In this document: positions 15,445 through 23,267 of the stretch, in pieces
Position numbering within the stretch: the first letter of the stretch is position 1
How the letters are laid out: the number at the start of each line of letters is the position of its first letter
DNA from: Weissella tructae
GTDB taxonomy: Bacteria; Bacillota; Bacilli; Lactobacillales; Lactobacillaceae
Direction of reading: 5' to 3'
Assembly: GCF_000732905.1 (NCBI RefSeq)
Contig: NZ_CP007588.1
Location: 310,001-374,000 of the forward strand
Length of the DNA stretch: 64,000 bases
Notes under the pieces: generated by a model
Told to the model about the DNA's origin: nothing
Database searches by the model: none
The model's input: only the letters and a program-made list of their open reading frames with translations
Position numbers and translations under genes: made by a program

Positions 15445-16455
15445 ATGTTTTCATTTGGAACGCATAATATCGGAATTGACTTAGGGACAGCTAACACATT
15501 GGTTTACATCGAAGGAAAGGGTGTAGTACTTCGCGAACCATCAGTTGTTGCACGTAACATGAAGACAAATGAAATTGTCGCTGTTGGTGAAGCTGCTAAG
15601 GAAATGTTGGGACGTACACCAGAATCAATTAAGACTATTCGCCCAATGCGCGATGGTGTTATTGCTGATTACGAAACAACTGTTGCAATGCTTAAGTACT
15701 ACCTTGAAAAGGCTATGGGTGGTCGTATCACTGGAAAGCCATACATCACGATTGGTGTTCCTTCTGGTGTTACTGCTGTTGAACGTCGTGCCGTTAAGGA
15801 CGCAGCCAAGGTTGCTGGTGCACGTGATGCATTCGTTATCGAAGAACCATTTGCAGCCGCAATTGGTGCCGGTCTACCAGTTATGGAACCAACAGGTTCA
15901 ATGGTTGCTGACCTTGGTGGTGGAACGTCTGACATCGCAACAATTTCATTGGGTGGAATTGTGTCATCACGTTCAATTCGTATGGCTGGAGATAAGTTGG
16001 ATGAAGCCATCATGACTTACATCCGTCAACACTTCTCAATTTTGATTGGGGAACAAACAGCAGAACACTTGAAGACAGAAATCGGATCAGCAGATATTGA
16101 AGCCGCTAAGAACATGGCTGGAAGTATCGCACGTGGTCGTGATTTGGTAACAGGATTGCCAAAGACTGTTGAAGTGCCAGCCGTTGATATCGCAATGGCA
16201 ATTAACGATGTTGTTTCTGAAATCATTGTTGCCATTAAGGAAACTTTGGAAGAAACATCACCTGAAATTGCAGCCGACGTTATCGATCACGGTATCGTAT
16301 TGACTGGTGGTGGTGCTTTGTTGAAGAACATCGACGAAGTTATTTCACGCGAAACACAAGTGCCAGTATTCATTGCTGCGGAACCTTTGGATGCCGTTGT
16401 AGTTGGAACTGGAGAAGCGTTGAAGTCAATTGATGTGTTGAAAGACACTGAATAA
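15445..16455 (+). CDS. mreB: Rod shape-determining protein MreB
   Basis: This 336-residue actin-like protein has the nucleotide-binding signatures [13 protein letters not shown] (phosphate 1), [10 protein letters not shown] (phosphate 2) and [13 protein letters not shown] (adenosine motif). It forms membrane-bound filaments that guide side-wall peptidoglycan synthesis with MreC and MreD. A terminator follows, yet mreC begins 79 bases downstream, so mreB may be expressed at a higher level than mreC. Confidence 0.96.
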   Translation: MFSFGTHNIGIDLGTANTLVYIEGKGVVLREPSVVARNMKTNEIVAVGEAAKEMLGRTPESIKTIRPMRDGVIADYETTVAMLKYYLEKAMGGRITGKPYITIGVPSGVTAVERRAVKDAAKVAGARDAFVIEEPFAAAIGAGLPVMEPTGSMVADLGGGTSDIATISLGGIVSSRSIRMAGDKLDEAIMTYIRQHFSILIGEQTAEHLKTEIGSADIEAAKNMAGSIARGRDLVTGLPKTVEVPAVDIAMAINDVVSEIIVAIKETLEETSPEIAADVIDHGIVLTGGGALLKNIDEVISRETQVPVFIAAEPLDAVVVGTGEALKSIDVLKDTE

Positions 16456-16464
16456 TCAACCATA

Positions 16465-16495
16465 AGACGCCCACACGATTACGTGGGGCGTTTTT
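16465..16495 (+). terminator. Terminator after mreB
   Basis: ACGCCCAC and GTGGGGCGT form a stem with one bulged base, followed by TTTTT. It may only partly stop read-through into mreC. Confidence 0.75.
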
Positions 16496-16534
16496 ACTAT
16501 CAAGATACGCAATGAAGCGAGAGGGTTATGTCGT

Positions 16535-17386
16535 ATGAAAAAACTTTTCACATCTCGACGATTAGTAGTGGGGGTCATCCTGATTATTGTCACAATCGGT
16601 ATGATTACATTGAGTTCACGAGCACGTGTTAAACAAGAGAATCCAGCCCTACCAGTACGAATTGTTACTGATATATCAAGTTGGATGTCTGAAGTCGTTA
16701 ATACGCCATTAAAGGTGGTAGGAAACGCGGCAAATGCTACAACTGATCTATTTAAGACGTATCAAGAAAACGAACGCCTGAACCAACGTGTTGATGATTT
16801 GGCTGCTACTAAGGTCGAATTACAAACCGTGCGCAAAGAAAATGAAGCATTAAAAAACCAGCTTGAATTAGGAAAGACTTTGACTGATTATCAAGTTGTG
16901 AACGCGACTGTTGTGTCTCGTTCACCTAATAATTGGCAATCAGAATTGATTATTAATCAAGGTGCCAAAGCTGGAATCAAAAAAGACATGGCTGTTATGG
17001 GTGGTGGAAGCCTAATTGGTCGTGTATCAGAAGTTGATACAACTAATGCGAAAGTTGAATTGTTGTCTGATAATAGTCAAACAAACAATCGTTTCGCGAT
17101 TCGTATCACAAATAAAGATAATGAAACAGTAGATGGAATCATTACGAAATTCAATCAAACTAAAAATGTGATTGAAATGAAAAATGTTACGTCAAATACT
17201 AAAATCAAAAAGGGTGATAAAGTTGCAACAAGCGGACTTGGAGGGGTAACACCGTCTGGTCTATATATCGGAGAAGTTGATTCTATTGAAGATGATGATT
17301 ATGGATTAACGAAGACGGTATATATCAAGCCGGCAGCTGATTTCAACAATGTACCAGTCGTTAGCGTTGCTATTCCTGGCGCATAA
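16535..17386 (+). CDS. mreC: Rod shape-determining protein MreC
   Basis: This 283-residue bitopic protein has an N-terminal membrane helix at about residues 9-26, a coiled coil (RLNQRVDDLAATKVELQ and following, about 80-112), and beta-barrel domains with VVSRSPNNWQSELIINQG and GLGGVTPSGLYIGEV. MreC links MreB filaments to the outside elongation enzymes. The usual next gene, mreD, is displaced here by an inverted carbonic anhydrase gene and a terminator. Confidence 0.95.
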   Translation: MKKLFTSRRLVVGVILIIVTIGMITLSSRARVKQENPALPVRIVTDISSWMSEVVNTPLKVVGNAANATTDLFKTYQENERLNQRVDDLAATKVELQTVRKENEALKNQLELGKTLTDYQVVNATVVSRSPNNWQSELIINQGAKAGIKKDMAVMGGGSLIGRVSEVDTTNAKVELLSDNSQTNNRFAIRITNKDNETVDGIITKFNQTKNVIEMKNVTSNTKIKKGDKVATSGLGGVTPSGLYIGEVDSIEDDDYGLTKTVYIKPAADFNNVPVVSVAIPGA

Positions 17387-17390
17387 AAAT

Positions 17391-17423
17391 AAAAGCGGAC
17401 ATCAGAGATGATGTCCGCTTTTT
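17391..17423. terminator. Bidirectional terminator between mreC and the carbonic anhydrase gene
   Basis: A 14-bp perfect stem (AAAAGCGGACATCA and complement) with a GAGA loop, flanked by A and T runs. Confidence 0.93.
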
Positions 17424-17455
17424 AATTGGTTACTGAAGATACTATCTACCTTGCA

Positions 17456-18097
17456 CTATTTATCTTCGTAATATTGAACGACACGTGTGTGCAAAGGTTG
17501 AATGGCGCGGTTATTTCCTACATAAAAATGTTTGAAACGATCCAATTGAGCCGCTGAAATTGCCAGAGGCTCATCTAAAATGTACCATTCCACGTTTTCA
17601 GTTAATGGTGGTGTTGTTAGCGATCCTAAATATTCATAGTAATTTCGTGTTTTTGGTAATAATGCCATGATATTTGTTCTAAAAGGTGTATCAGTGGGCA
17701 TATGTGCCAAGATATCTGTTAGGGGAGATTCTAGTTGTGAGGTGATTTGTAGTAGCACGGCGACTACTGCTAATCGTCCATCAGGTGCTTGGTGAACAAA
17801 ATGCAGTTCACCATCAAATTGACGGCCACGTAAGGTATGCTCACTTGGAAAATGCAAATGCCCTTGTTGTGGTGAAAATGGACGATGGTTTAGCCAAACC
17901 TGTGGTCCGGTAAGACCGAATTCGATACCTCGACCAGTATCATGTACGTAAGGAACAGTTTGCCAATACTGTAACTTTAAGGGAGCATCATAGGTGATTG
18001 GATGTGTTTTTTCTGGCTCGATATTAATCGGAGATTGCATATCACCAGCCACAAATGACCATTCTTCTTGGTGCGTGTAGTTTAAGTAGGGCATCAT
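17456..18097 (-). CDS. Alpha-type carbonic anhydrase, apparently cytoplasmic
   Basis: This 213-residue protein matches alpha-carbonic anhydrases: QSPINI near the N-terminus, GHLHFPSEHTLRG carrying two zinc histidines plus the Glu-His pair, ELHFVHQ with the third zinc His, and YLGSLTTPP at the substrate pocket. It interconverts CO2 and bicarbonate, which is needed for carboxylations. Most bacterial alpha enzymes are exported, but this one starts MMPYLNYTHQEEW with no signal peptide. It is monocistronic and inverted between mreC and mreD. GAGGTAA precedes its ATG. Confidence 0.92.
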   Translation of the reverse strand: MMPYLNYTHQEEWSFVAGDMQSPINIEPEKTHPITYDAPLKLQYWQTVPYVHDTGRGIEFGLTGPQVWLNHRPFSPQQGHLHFPSEHTLRGRQFDGELHFVHQAPDGRLAVVAVLLQITSQLESPLTDILAHMPTDTPFRTNIMALLPKTRNYYEYLGSLTTPPLTENVEWYILDEPLAISAAQLDRFKHFYVGNNRAIQPLHTRVVQYYEDK

Positions 18098-18254
18098 CGT
18101 TACCTCTTTAGCTAAATTTTAAATATATTAGCAAATCCTGTAAGCCTTGTCAAAGGAATGTCAGGTAACCTATCGTGAGTAATGTTTGACGAGGTACGCT
18201 GGACACGATAAAATAAGTAAGATATAGTCACGAAAGATTAATGGGGAGAAACGC

Positions 18255-18869
18255 ATGCTTAAATACATTCATACAACATGGCTGCATGTCATATTAGCCA
18301 TTCTAGCTTTGTTTTTGGATGGCGGCATTGCCTTTCAATTTGCTGGAATTTTATTCCAATTACCAATATCTGCAAGTCCTTATTTATGCTTACTAGTGTT
18401 ACTAATGCCAGTATTGTCTGGAACTAGTAAAAATCAAGTGCGTATGCGTTGGTCATACGGTGTGGCAATGCTAGTAGGACTGATTTACGATATTACCTAT
18501 ATCGGTATTATTGGTATTTCTTTCATTGGATTCCCATTAACAGTTTGGGTAACAGCTAACATCAAGAAATTTTTTGCGAATACAATGAGCTGGGCATTAG
18601 CGACATGGTTCTTGTCATTAACATTTTTCTTGATTTATGATTACTTGGCATTTGGGATTATTAATATGGCAAACGTCTCAGTACCTAGTTTTATTATTTT
18701 CCATCTATTCCCAACATTGTTGGTGAACTTGATTTTATTCTTTATGTTTTATGGTATGTTGGATTATTTGTATCGTTCAACACGTCAGCTAGACGTTACA
18801 TCATATAGTATGGAAGGTCATGAATTAGATGTGACGATGCCATTGCGTCGACGTACACGAAAATATTAA
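18255..18869 (+). CDS. mreD: Rod shape-determining protein MreD
   Basis: This 204-residue polytopic membrane protein, with five to six helices, has the MreD pattern: an FLDGGIAFQF N-terminal region, GLIYDITYIGIIGISF in the middle and a basic C-terminal tail (LRRRTRKY). It works with MreB and MreC in lateral wall synthesis. It is cut off from mreC by about 870 bases holding the inverted carbonic anhydrase, so it needs its own promoter upstream of 18255. Confidence 0.9.
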   Translation: MLKYIHTTWLHVILAILALFLDGGIAFQFAGILFQLPISASPYLCLLVLLMPVLSGTSKNQVRMRWSYGVAMLVGLIYDITYIGIIGISFIGFPLTVWVTANIKKFFANTMSWALATWFLSLTFFLIYDYLAFGIINMANVSVPSFIIFHLFPTLLVNLILFFMFYGMLDYLYRSTRQLDVTSYSMEGHELDVTMPLRRRTRKY

Positions 18870-18898
18870 TTGACTTTGAGGGAATATTCCCTTAAAAT
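18870..18898 (+). promoter_or_regulatory. Promoter of the T-box operon with palindrome in spacer
   Basis: TTGACT (18870-18875) and TAAAAT (18893-18898) are 17 bases apart. A perfect 14-bp palindrome, AGGGAATATTCCCT (18879-18892), fills most of the spacer and could be an operator or, less likely, a weak mreD terminator. Confidence 0.65.
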
Positions 18899-18909
18899 TT
18901 CAAATTAAA

Positions 18910-19163
18910 GATATGAACGAACGAGTACCTTACATTTTGTTGCAAAGAGAGTCACGCTGAAGTTGAGAAGTGATCAACAGATTAAGGGAACCACATTCGT
19001 GATAATTGACATATTAAACGTATGTTCGGGTCGCTCCGTTACAAGCTTTACCTTGGATACAAGGTAAATGAGTGTTAGGCAGTAATGTCTAACAAAATTG
19101 AGGTGGAATCACGAATTTTATCGTCCTCAAGTCATCCCATGGGGTGGCTTGGGGACTTTTTTT
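18910..19163 (+). promoter_or_regulatory. T-box riboswitch leader of an amino-acid ABC importer
   Basis: The leader contains an AGAGAG element (18946-18951), an upper stem TCACG/CGTGA (18952-18956 with 18998-19002), and an antiterminator core at 19100-19128, where GAGG-TGGAATC-ACGA pairs with TCGT-CCTC. The terminator at 19123-19163 competes with it. The tRNA-binding bulge is TGGA, which would pair with a U discriminator base. The specifier codon is not certain: GAC and ACA in the TTGACAT stretch after the upper stem are candidates. Confidence 0.85.
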
Positions 19164-19190
19164 ATTATCTGGAAATAGGAGATAAATATT

Positions 19191-19835
19191 ATGACATATA
19201 TGCTTGAAATATTACCAAGTTTATTGAGTGGGTTGAAAATGACATTAGGGGTGTTTGTACTAACCCTATTAGGTTCTTTGCCACTAGGTGTCCTTGTTGC
19301 ATTAGCTCAAAAGTCATCATTGTTTATTGTACGTTGGGTGACGAATGCTTATGTGACAATTATGCGTGGAACACCATTGCTGTTACAAATTGTGTTTGTC
19401 TATTATGGGCTTAGCTTAGCAAATATTGTGACGCTACCTCGCTTTGAAGCAGCCGTATTAACATTTATTTTGAATTATGCGGCCTACTTTGCTGAAATTT
19501 TCCGCGGTGGTATGCAAGCAGTAGATGCTGGTCAATATGATGGTGCGAAGGTATTAGGATTTAGTCGTTGGCAAACAATGCGCTACATTGTATTACCGCA
19601 AGTATTTAAGACGGTTATGCCTTCTGTTGGAAACGAAGTGATTAGTCTCGTTAAGGATTCATCATTAGTCTATGTGATTGGATTGGGTGACTTGATGCGC
19701 GCAGGTAATATCGCCGTTGCACGTGACATTACGTTAGTGCCATATTTGATGGTTGGGGCGTTATATCTATTACTAACAGTGTTCTTAACTAGCATTTTGC
19801 GCACGATTGAAAATCGATTGAATTATTACCAATAA
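19191..19835 (+). CDS. Polar amino-acid ABC importer permease
   Basis: This 214-residue HisM/GlnP-type permease has five helices. The EAA loop region reads YDGAKVLGFSRWQTMRYIVLPQ (quoted in part), and the N-terminal segment has RGTPLLLQIVFVYYG, typical of polar amino-acid importers. It is the first gene behind a T-box, so its expression should respond to one uncharged tRNA. Cystine, glutamine, aspartate and others are all transported by this family, and the protein alone does not settle the substrate. Confidence 0.88.
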   Translation: MTYMLEILPSLLSGLKMTLGVFVLTLLGSLPLGVLVALAQKSSLFIVRWVTNAYVTIMRGTPLLLQIVFVYYGLSLANIVTLPRFEAAVLTFILNYAAYFAEIFRGGMQAVDAGQYDGAKVLGFSRWQTMRYIVLPQVFKTVMPSVGNEVISLVKDSSLVYVIGLGDLMRAGNIAVARDITLVPYLMVGALYLLLTVFLTSILRTIENRLNYYQ

Positions 19836-19846
19836 GAAGGAGAGAT

Positions 19847-20488
19847 ATGATGTTAGAAATTACAGATTTAAACAAGAAATATGATGATCGCGTTATTTTT
19901 AAAGATTTGAATCTCCGTGTCCAACCTGGAGAAATCATGACCATCGTAGGACCCTCTGGAATTGGAAAAACAACATTTTTACGTATCCTAGCCGGCTTAT
20001 TGCCAGCTGATTCAGGGCGTATGACATTATCAGGGGATGATGTTGATGTCACTGGAAATCGTATGGGAGCACAAGTGGGGGTTATTTTTCAGGACTTCAA
20101 CTTGTTTCCACAATATTCTGTAAAAGAAAATATTGGATTGGCCCTTAAATTAGTTGCCAAGTTACCGCAAAATGAAGTGGACGAACAAGTTAAGGCCTTA
20201 ATGGAACAATTAGATTTGACGGCTTATCAAAATCAATACCCACATGCATTATCAGGTGGTCAGAAACAACGTGTGGCAATCGCACGCGCCTTAGCAATGC
20301 AACCAGGGGTATTGGCTTATGATGAACCAACATCGGGGTTAGATGAAGCGTCAACGGCTCGTGTGGTTGAAGTGATTAAAGGACTGCAATTGCAAGGTGT
20401 GACACAATTAATCGTGACACATGATTTAGCTTTTGCTGATCAATTAGATGCAACTGTCTTTGACTTCAGTACCGATGTCCAACGATAG
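19847..20488 (+). CDS. Polar amino-acid ABC importer ATP-binding protein
   Basis: This 213-residue ATPase is of GlnQ/HisP type, slightly shorter than the usual 240. Walker A is GPSGIGKTT, the signature LSGGQKQRVAIARAL, and Walker B LAYDEPTSGLD. It starts after AAGGAG, 11 bases beyond the permease stop, and is followed 9 bases later by the binding-protein gene. It would power the importer at the inner membrane face. Confidence 0.9.
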   Translation: MMLEITDLNKKYDDRVIFKDLNLRVQPGEIMTIVGPSGIGKTTFLRILAGLLPADSGRMTLSGDDVDVTGNRMGAQVGVIFQDFNLFPQYSVKENIGLALKLVAKLPQNEVDEQVKALMEQLDLTAYQNQYPHALSGGQKQRVAIARALAMQPGVLAYDEPTSGLDEASTARVVEVIKGLQLQGVTQLIVTHDLAFADQLDATVFDFSTDVQR

Positions 20489-20497
20489 GAGTAAGGT

Positions 20498-21319
20498 ATG
20501 TCACCAGAAAAAAAGGCTCAGAAGCGAAAAAAAGTCATTGGAAATAGTATCGTATGTTTTGTGCTAATCCTCATTGTTGGTGGTCTGTGGATTAAAAGTA
20601 TGCAACGTTCTGATACTTGGAATGATGTTAGTCAACGTCAAAAGATTGTTATTGGATTGGATGATACCTATGTGCCGATGGGATTTAGAGATGCACAGGG
20701 AAACCTAACTGGTTATGATGTTGAATTAGCACAAGCAGCATTTAAAAAACTCGGTCTAACACCAGAATTTCAAGTGATCGATTGGTCAATGAAAGAAACC
20801 GAGTTAGTCACGCAACACATTGATGTTATTTGGAATGGGTATACAAAGAATGCAGAGCGTGAAAGCAAAGTTGCCTTTACAGATACTTATCATCAAACAC
20901 AACAAGTTCTCTTAGTTCGTAATGGTGACATTAAGTCAGTGGCTGAAATGACTGACAAACAATTAGGTGTACAATCTGGTTCAGCAGGTTTGACAATTTT
21001 TAATGAAGAACCGGACGTATTAAAAAACCAATTAAAAGCAGCGCCTATTCAATATGATACTTTTGATAAGGCAATCAACGATTTACAGGTTGGTCGTTTA
21101 GATGCCGTGTTGATTGATGCAGACTATGCTAAGTATTATTTAGCAACAGAAAAGTTTCAGATTGCGTTAACCACAATTCCGACGGCATATTCTAAAGATG
21201 CATATGGAGTTGGCGTGCGTAAGGAAGATAAAATATTACGTGAGAAATTAAATGACGTTCTAGCTGAATTGAAATCAGATGGAACAGAGGCCCGCTTAAC
21301 GAAAAAGTACTTTGGTTAA
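20498..21319 (+). CDS. Amino-acid ABC importer binding protein, membrane-anchored
   Basis: This 273-residue SBP_bac_3 protein contains the ligand-pocket segments IVIGLDDTYVPMGFRD, LTGYDVELAQAAFKKLGL and FTDTYHQTQQVLLV. A basic N-terminus is followed by one long hydrophobic helix (about residues 15-30). The single Cys in it precedes the hydrophobic core, so this is not a lipobox; the protein is probably tethered by an uncleaved helix. Last gene of the T-box operon, ending just before a strong terminator. Confidence 0.88.
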   Translation: MSPEKKAQKRKKVIGNSIVCFVLILIVGGLWIKSMQRSDTWNDVSQRQKIVIGLDDTYVPMGFRDAQGNLTGYDVELAQAAFKKLGLTPEFQVIDWSMKETELVTQHIDVIWNGYTKNAERESKVAFTDTYHQTQQVLLVRNGDIKSVAEMTDKQLGVQSGSAGLTIFNEEPDVLKNQLKAAPIQYDTFDKAINDLQVGRLDAVLIDADYAKYYLATEKFQIALTTIPTAYSKDAYGVGVRKEDKILREKLNDVLAELKSDGTEARLTKKYFG

Positions 21320-21338
21320 AGGCGAATAAGTTGATTAG

Positions 21339-21362
21339 AGCGACCTTTGGTCGCTTTTTTTT
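21339..21362 (+). terminator. Terminator of the amino-acid importer operon
   Basis: AGCGACC and GGTCGCT with a TTT loop, followed by eight T residues. Confidence 0.92.
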
Positions 21363-21418
21363 ATGGAATGGGCTACACTGATAGTACATTATGCCGTTCC
21401 ATTGTAAGGGGGAAGAAT

Positions 21419-23080
21419 ATGAAGAGTGATATCCAGATTTCTAAAGAAGCTACATTGTGGCCAATTGATCAAATTGCAGAAGCTGCCGGTCTATCTGAAT
21501 CAGAATGGGAGCCGTATGGGCGTCATAAAGCCAAAGTATGGTTGGACGAATCTCATGAGAAAAATGCTGACATGGGTAAGTTGATTCTAGTCACGTCTAT
21601 TAACCCAACACCGGCTGGTGAAGGAAAATCAACAGTGACAGTGGGATTAGCCGACGCATTGGCTCAAAATCACCGTACAATGATTGCGCTACGTGAACCA
21701 TCATTAGGGCCTGTTATGGGATTGAAGGGTGGTGCCACGGGTGGTGGATACTCACAGGTTATTCCAATGGATGAAATTAACTTGCACTTTACAGGAGATT
21801 TTCACGCGTTGACGAGTGCCCATAATACTCTAGCAGCGTTGATTGATAACCATTTGTATCAAGGCAATAACTTACAATTAGATCCGCGTCGTATTTTATG
21901 GAAGCGTGCGCTAGATGTTAATGATCGTGCGTTGCGAAATGTGACCATTGGACTTGGTGGTCCAACAAGTGGGGTACCGCGTGAAGATGGATTTGATATT
22001 ACGGTTGCCTCAGAATTAATGGCTATCTTAACACTATCTAAAACCATTGAAGAACTACAAGAACGTATTAATAAAATTGTTATTGGATATACTTACGCGA
22101 AGGTACCCGTTACGGTTCAAGAATTAGGTGTAGGTGGTGCGATTACTGCGCTATTAAAAGATGCATTGAAGCCGAATTTGGTTCAAACTATTGCACACAC
22201 ACCGACCTTGATTCATGGTGGGCCGTTTGCCAACATTGCGCAAGGAACAAATTCAATTTTGGCAACACGTACAGCGTTGAAATTAGCTGATTATGTTGTT
22301 ACTGAAGCTGGATTCGGTGCTGATTTAGGTGCCGAAAAGTTTTTGGATATTAAAGTTCCTTTGTTAGAAAAGCATCCAGACACAATTGTTGTTGTAGCAA
22401 CAATCCGTGCTTTGAAAATGCACGGTGGCGTTGCGAAAACAGACTTAACAACACCCAATGTAGCTGCCCTTGAGATTGGCTTGAGTAACTTAGGTCAACA
22501 TATTAAGAGTATGCAACGATACGGTGTGCCTGTTGTTGTTGCCATTAATCAATTCACCGCTGATACGGCTGAAGAAATGGAAATTGTGCAAAAGTATGTT
22601 GCACAATTCGGGGTACAAGCCTATGTCGCCGACGTTTGGGTACAAGGTGGAGATGGGGCGCTGACATTGGCTGATGCCGTTGTGAAGGCGACTCAAGCAG
22701 CTAGTGCGTACACACCGTTGTATACACCAGACATGAGTGCTAAAGAAAAGCTACAAGCAATCGTACAAACAATTTATGGTGGTGCAGATGTTGAACTATC
22801 TGGTAAAGCACAACGTCAATTAATTGAATTTGCGAAATATGGATGGGACAAGTTACCAATTGTGGTTGCTAAGACACAATATTCTTTGTCAGACGATGCT
22901 AAGAAGTTAGGTGCACCAAAAGACTTTGCAATCCATGTACGTGAATTTGTGCCTAAACTAGGGGCTGGATTCTTAGTCGCCTTGACAGGTAGCATCTTAA
23001 CGATGCCCGGATTGCCAGCAGACCCAGCGGCTAATCATATTACAGTCGATAATATGGGCGAAATTGACGGGATTTTCTAA
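21419..23080 (+). CDS. fhs: Formate-tetrahydrofolate ligase
   Basis: The ATG at 21419 follows AAGGGGG and gives 553 residues, the normal family length; the longer in-frame extension to 21347 runs back through the terminator and is rejected. The protein has the P-loop TPAGEGKST (64-72) and the glycine-rich [12 protein letters not shown] segment. It makes 10-formyl-THF from formate, ATP and THF in the cytoplasm, feeding purine synthesis and the formyl donor used by Fmt, whose gene lies at 61.4 kb. Confidence 0.96.
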   Translation: MKSDIQISKEATLWPIDQIAEAAGLSESEWEPYGRHKAKVWLDESHEKNADMGKLILVTSINPTPAGEGKSTVTVGLADALAQNHRTMIALREPSLGPVMGLKGGATGGGYSQVIPMDEINLHFTGDFHALTSAHNTLAALIDNHLYQGNNLQLDPRRILWKRALDVNDRALRNVTIGLGGPTSGVPREDGFDITVASELMAILTLSKTIEELQERINKIVIGYTYAKVPVTVQELGVGGAITALLKDALKPNLVQTIAHTPTLIHGGPFANIAQGTNSILATRTALKLADYVVTEAGFGADLGAEKFLDIKVPLLEKHPDTIVVVATIRALKMHGGVAKTDLTTPNVAALEIGLSNLGQHIKSMQRYGVPVVVAINQFTADTAEEMEIVQKYVAQFGVQAYVADVWVQGGDGALTLADAVVKATQAASAYTPLYTPDMSAKEKLQAIVQTIYGGADVELSGKAQRQLIEFAKYGWDKLPIVVAKTQYSLSDDAKKLGAPKDFAIHVREFVPKLGAGFLVALTGSILTMPGLPADPAANHITVDNMGEIDGIF

Positions 23081-23104
23081 CCCAAAACAACTAGATAAAA
23101 TGAG

Positions 23105-23158
23105 AAAACACCCTTTAGATAAAGTGATTAATTTCACATTGGTCTAAAGGGTGTTTTT
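23105..23158 (+). terminator. Terminator after fhs
   Basis: A 15-bp stem (AAAACACCCTTTAGA and complement) with a 23-base loop and a T tail. Confidence 0.85.
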
Positions 23159-23196
23159 CATTATGTGTGTATAGGCATAATATTACTTACTTTAAG

Positions 23197-23225
23197 TTGT
23201 GTCGAATTGGTATATGTAGTATTAT
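23197..23225 (+). promoter_or_regulatory. Promoter of the LPXTG protein gene
   Basis: TTGTGT and TATTAT are spaced 17 bases apart, ending 42 bases before the chosen start codon. Confidence 0.6.
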
Positions 23226-23267
23226 AGGCTCTTGTCTTAGAAATTATAAAAAAGGGGGATGCAATTT

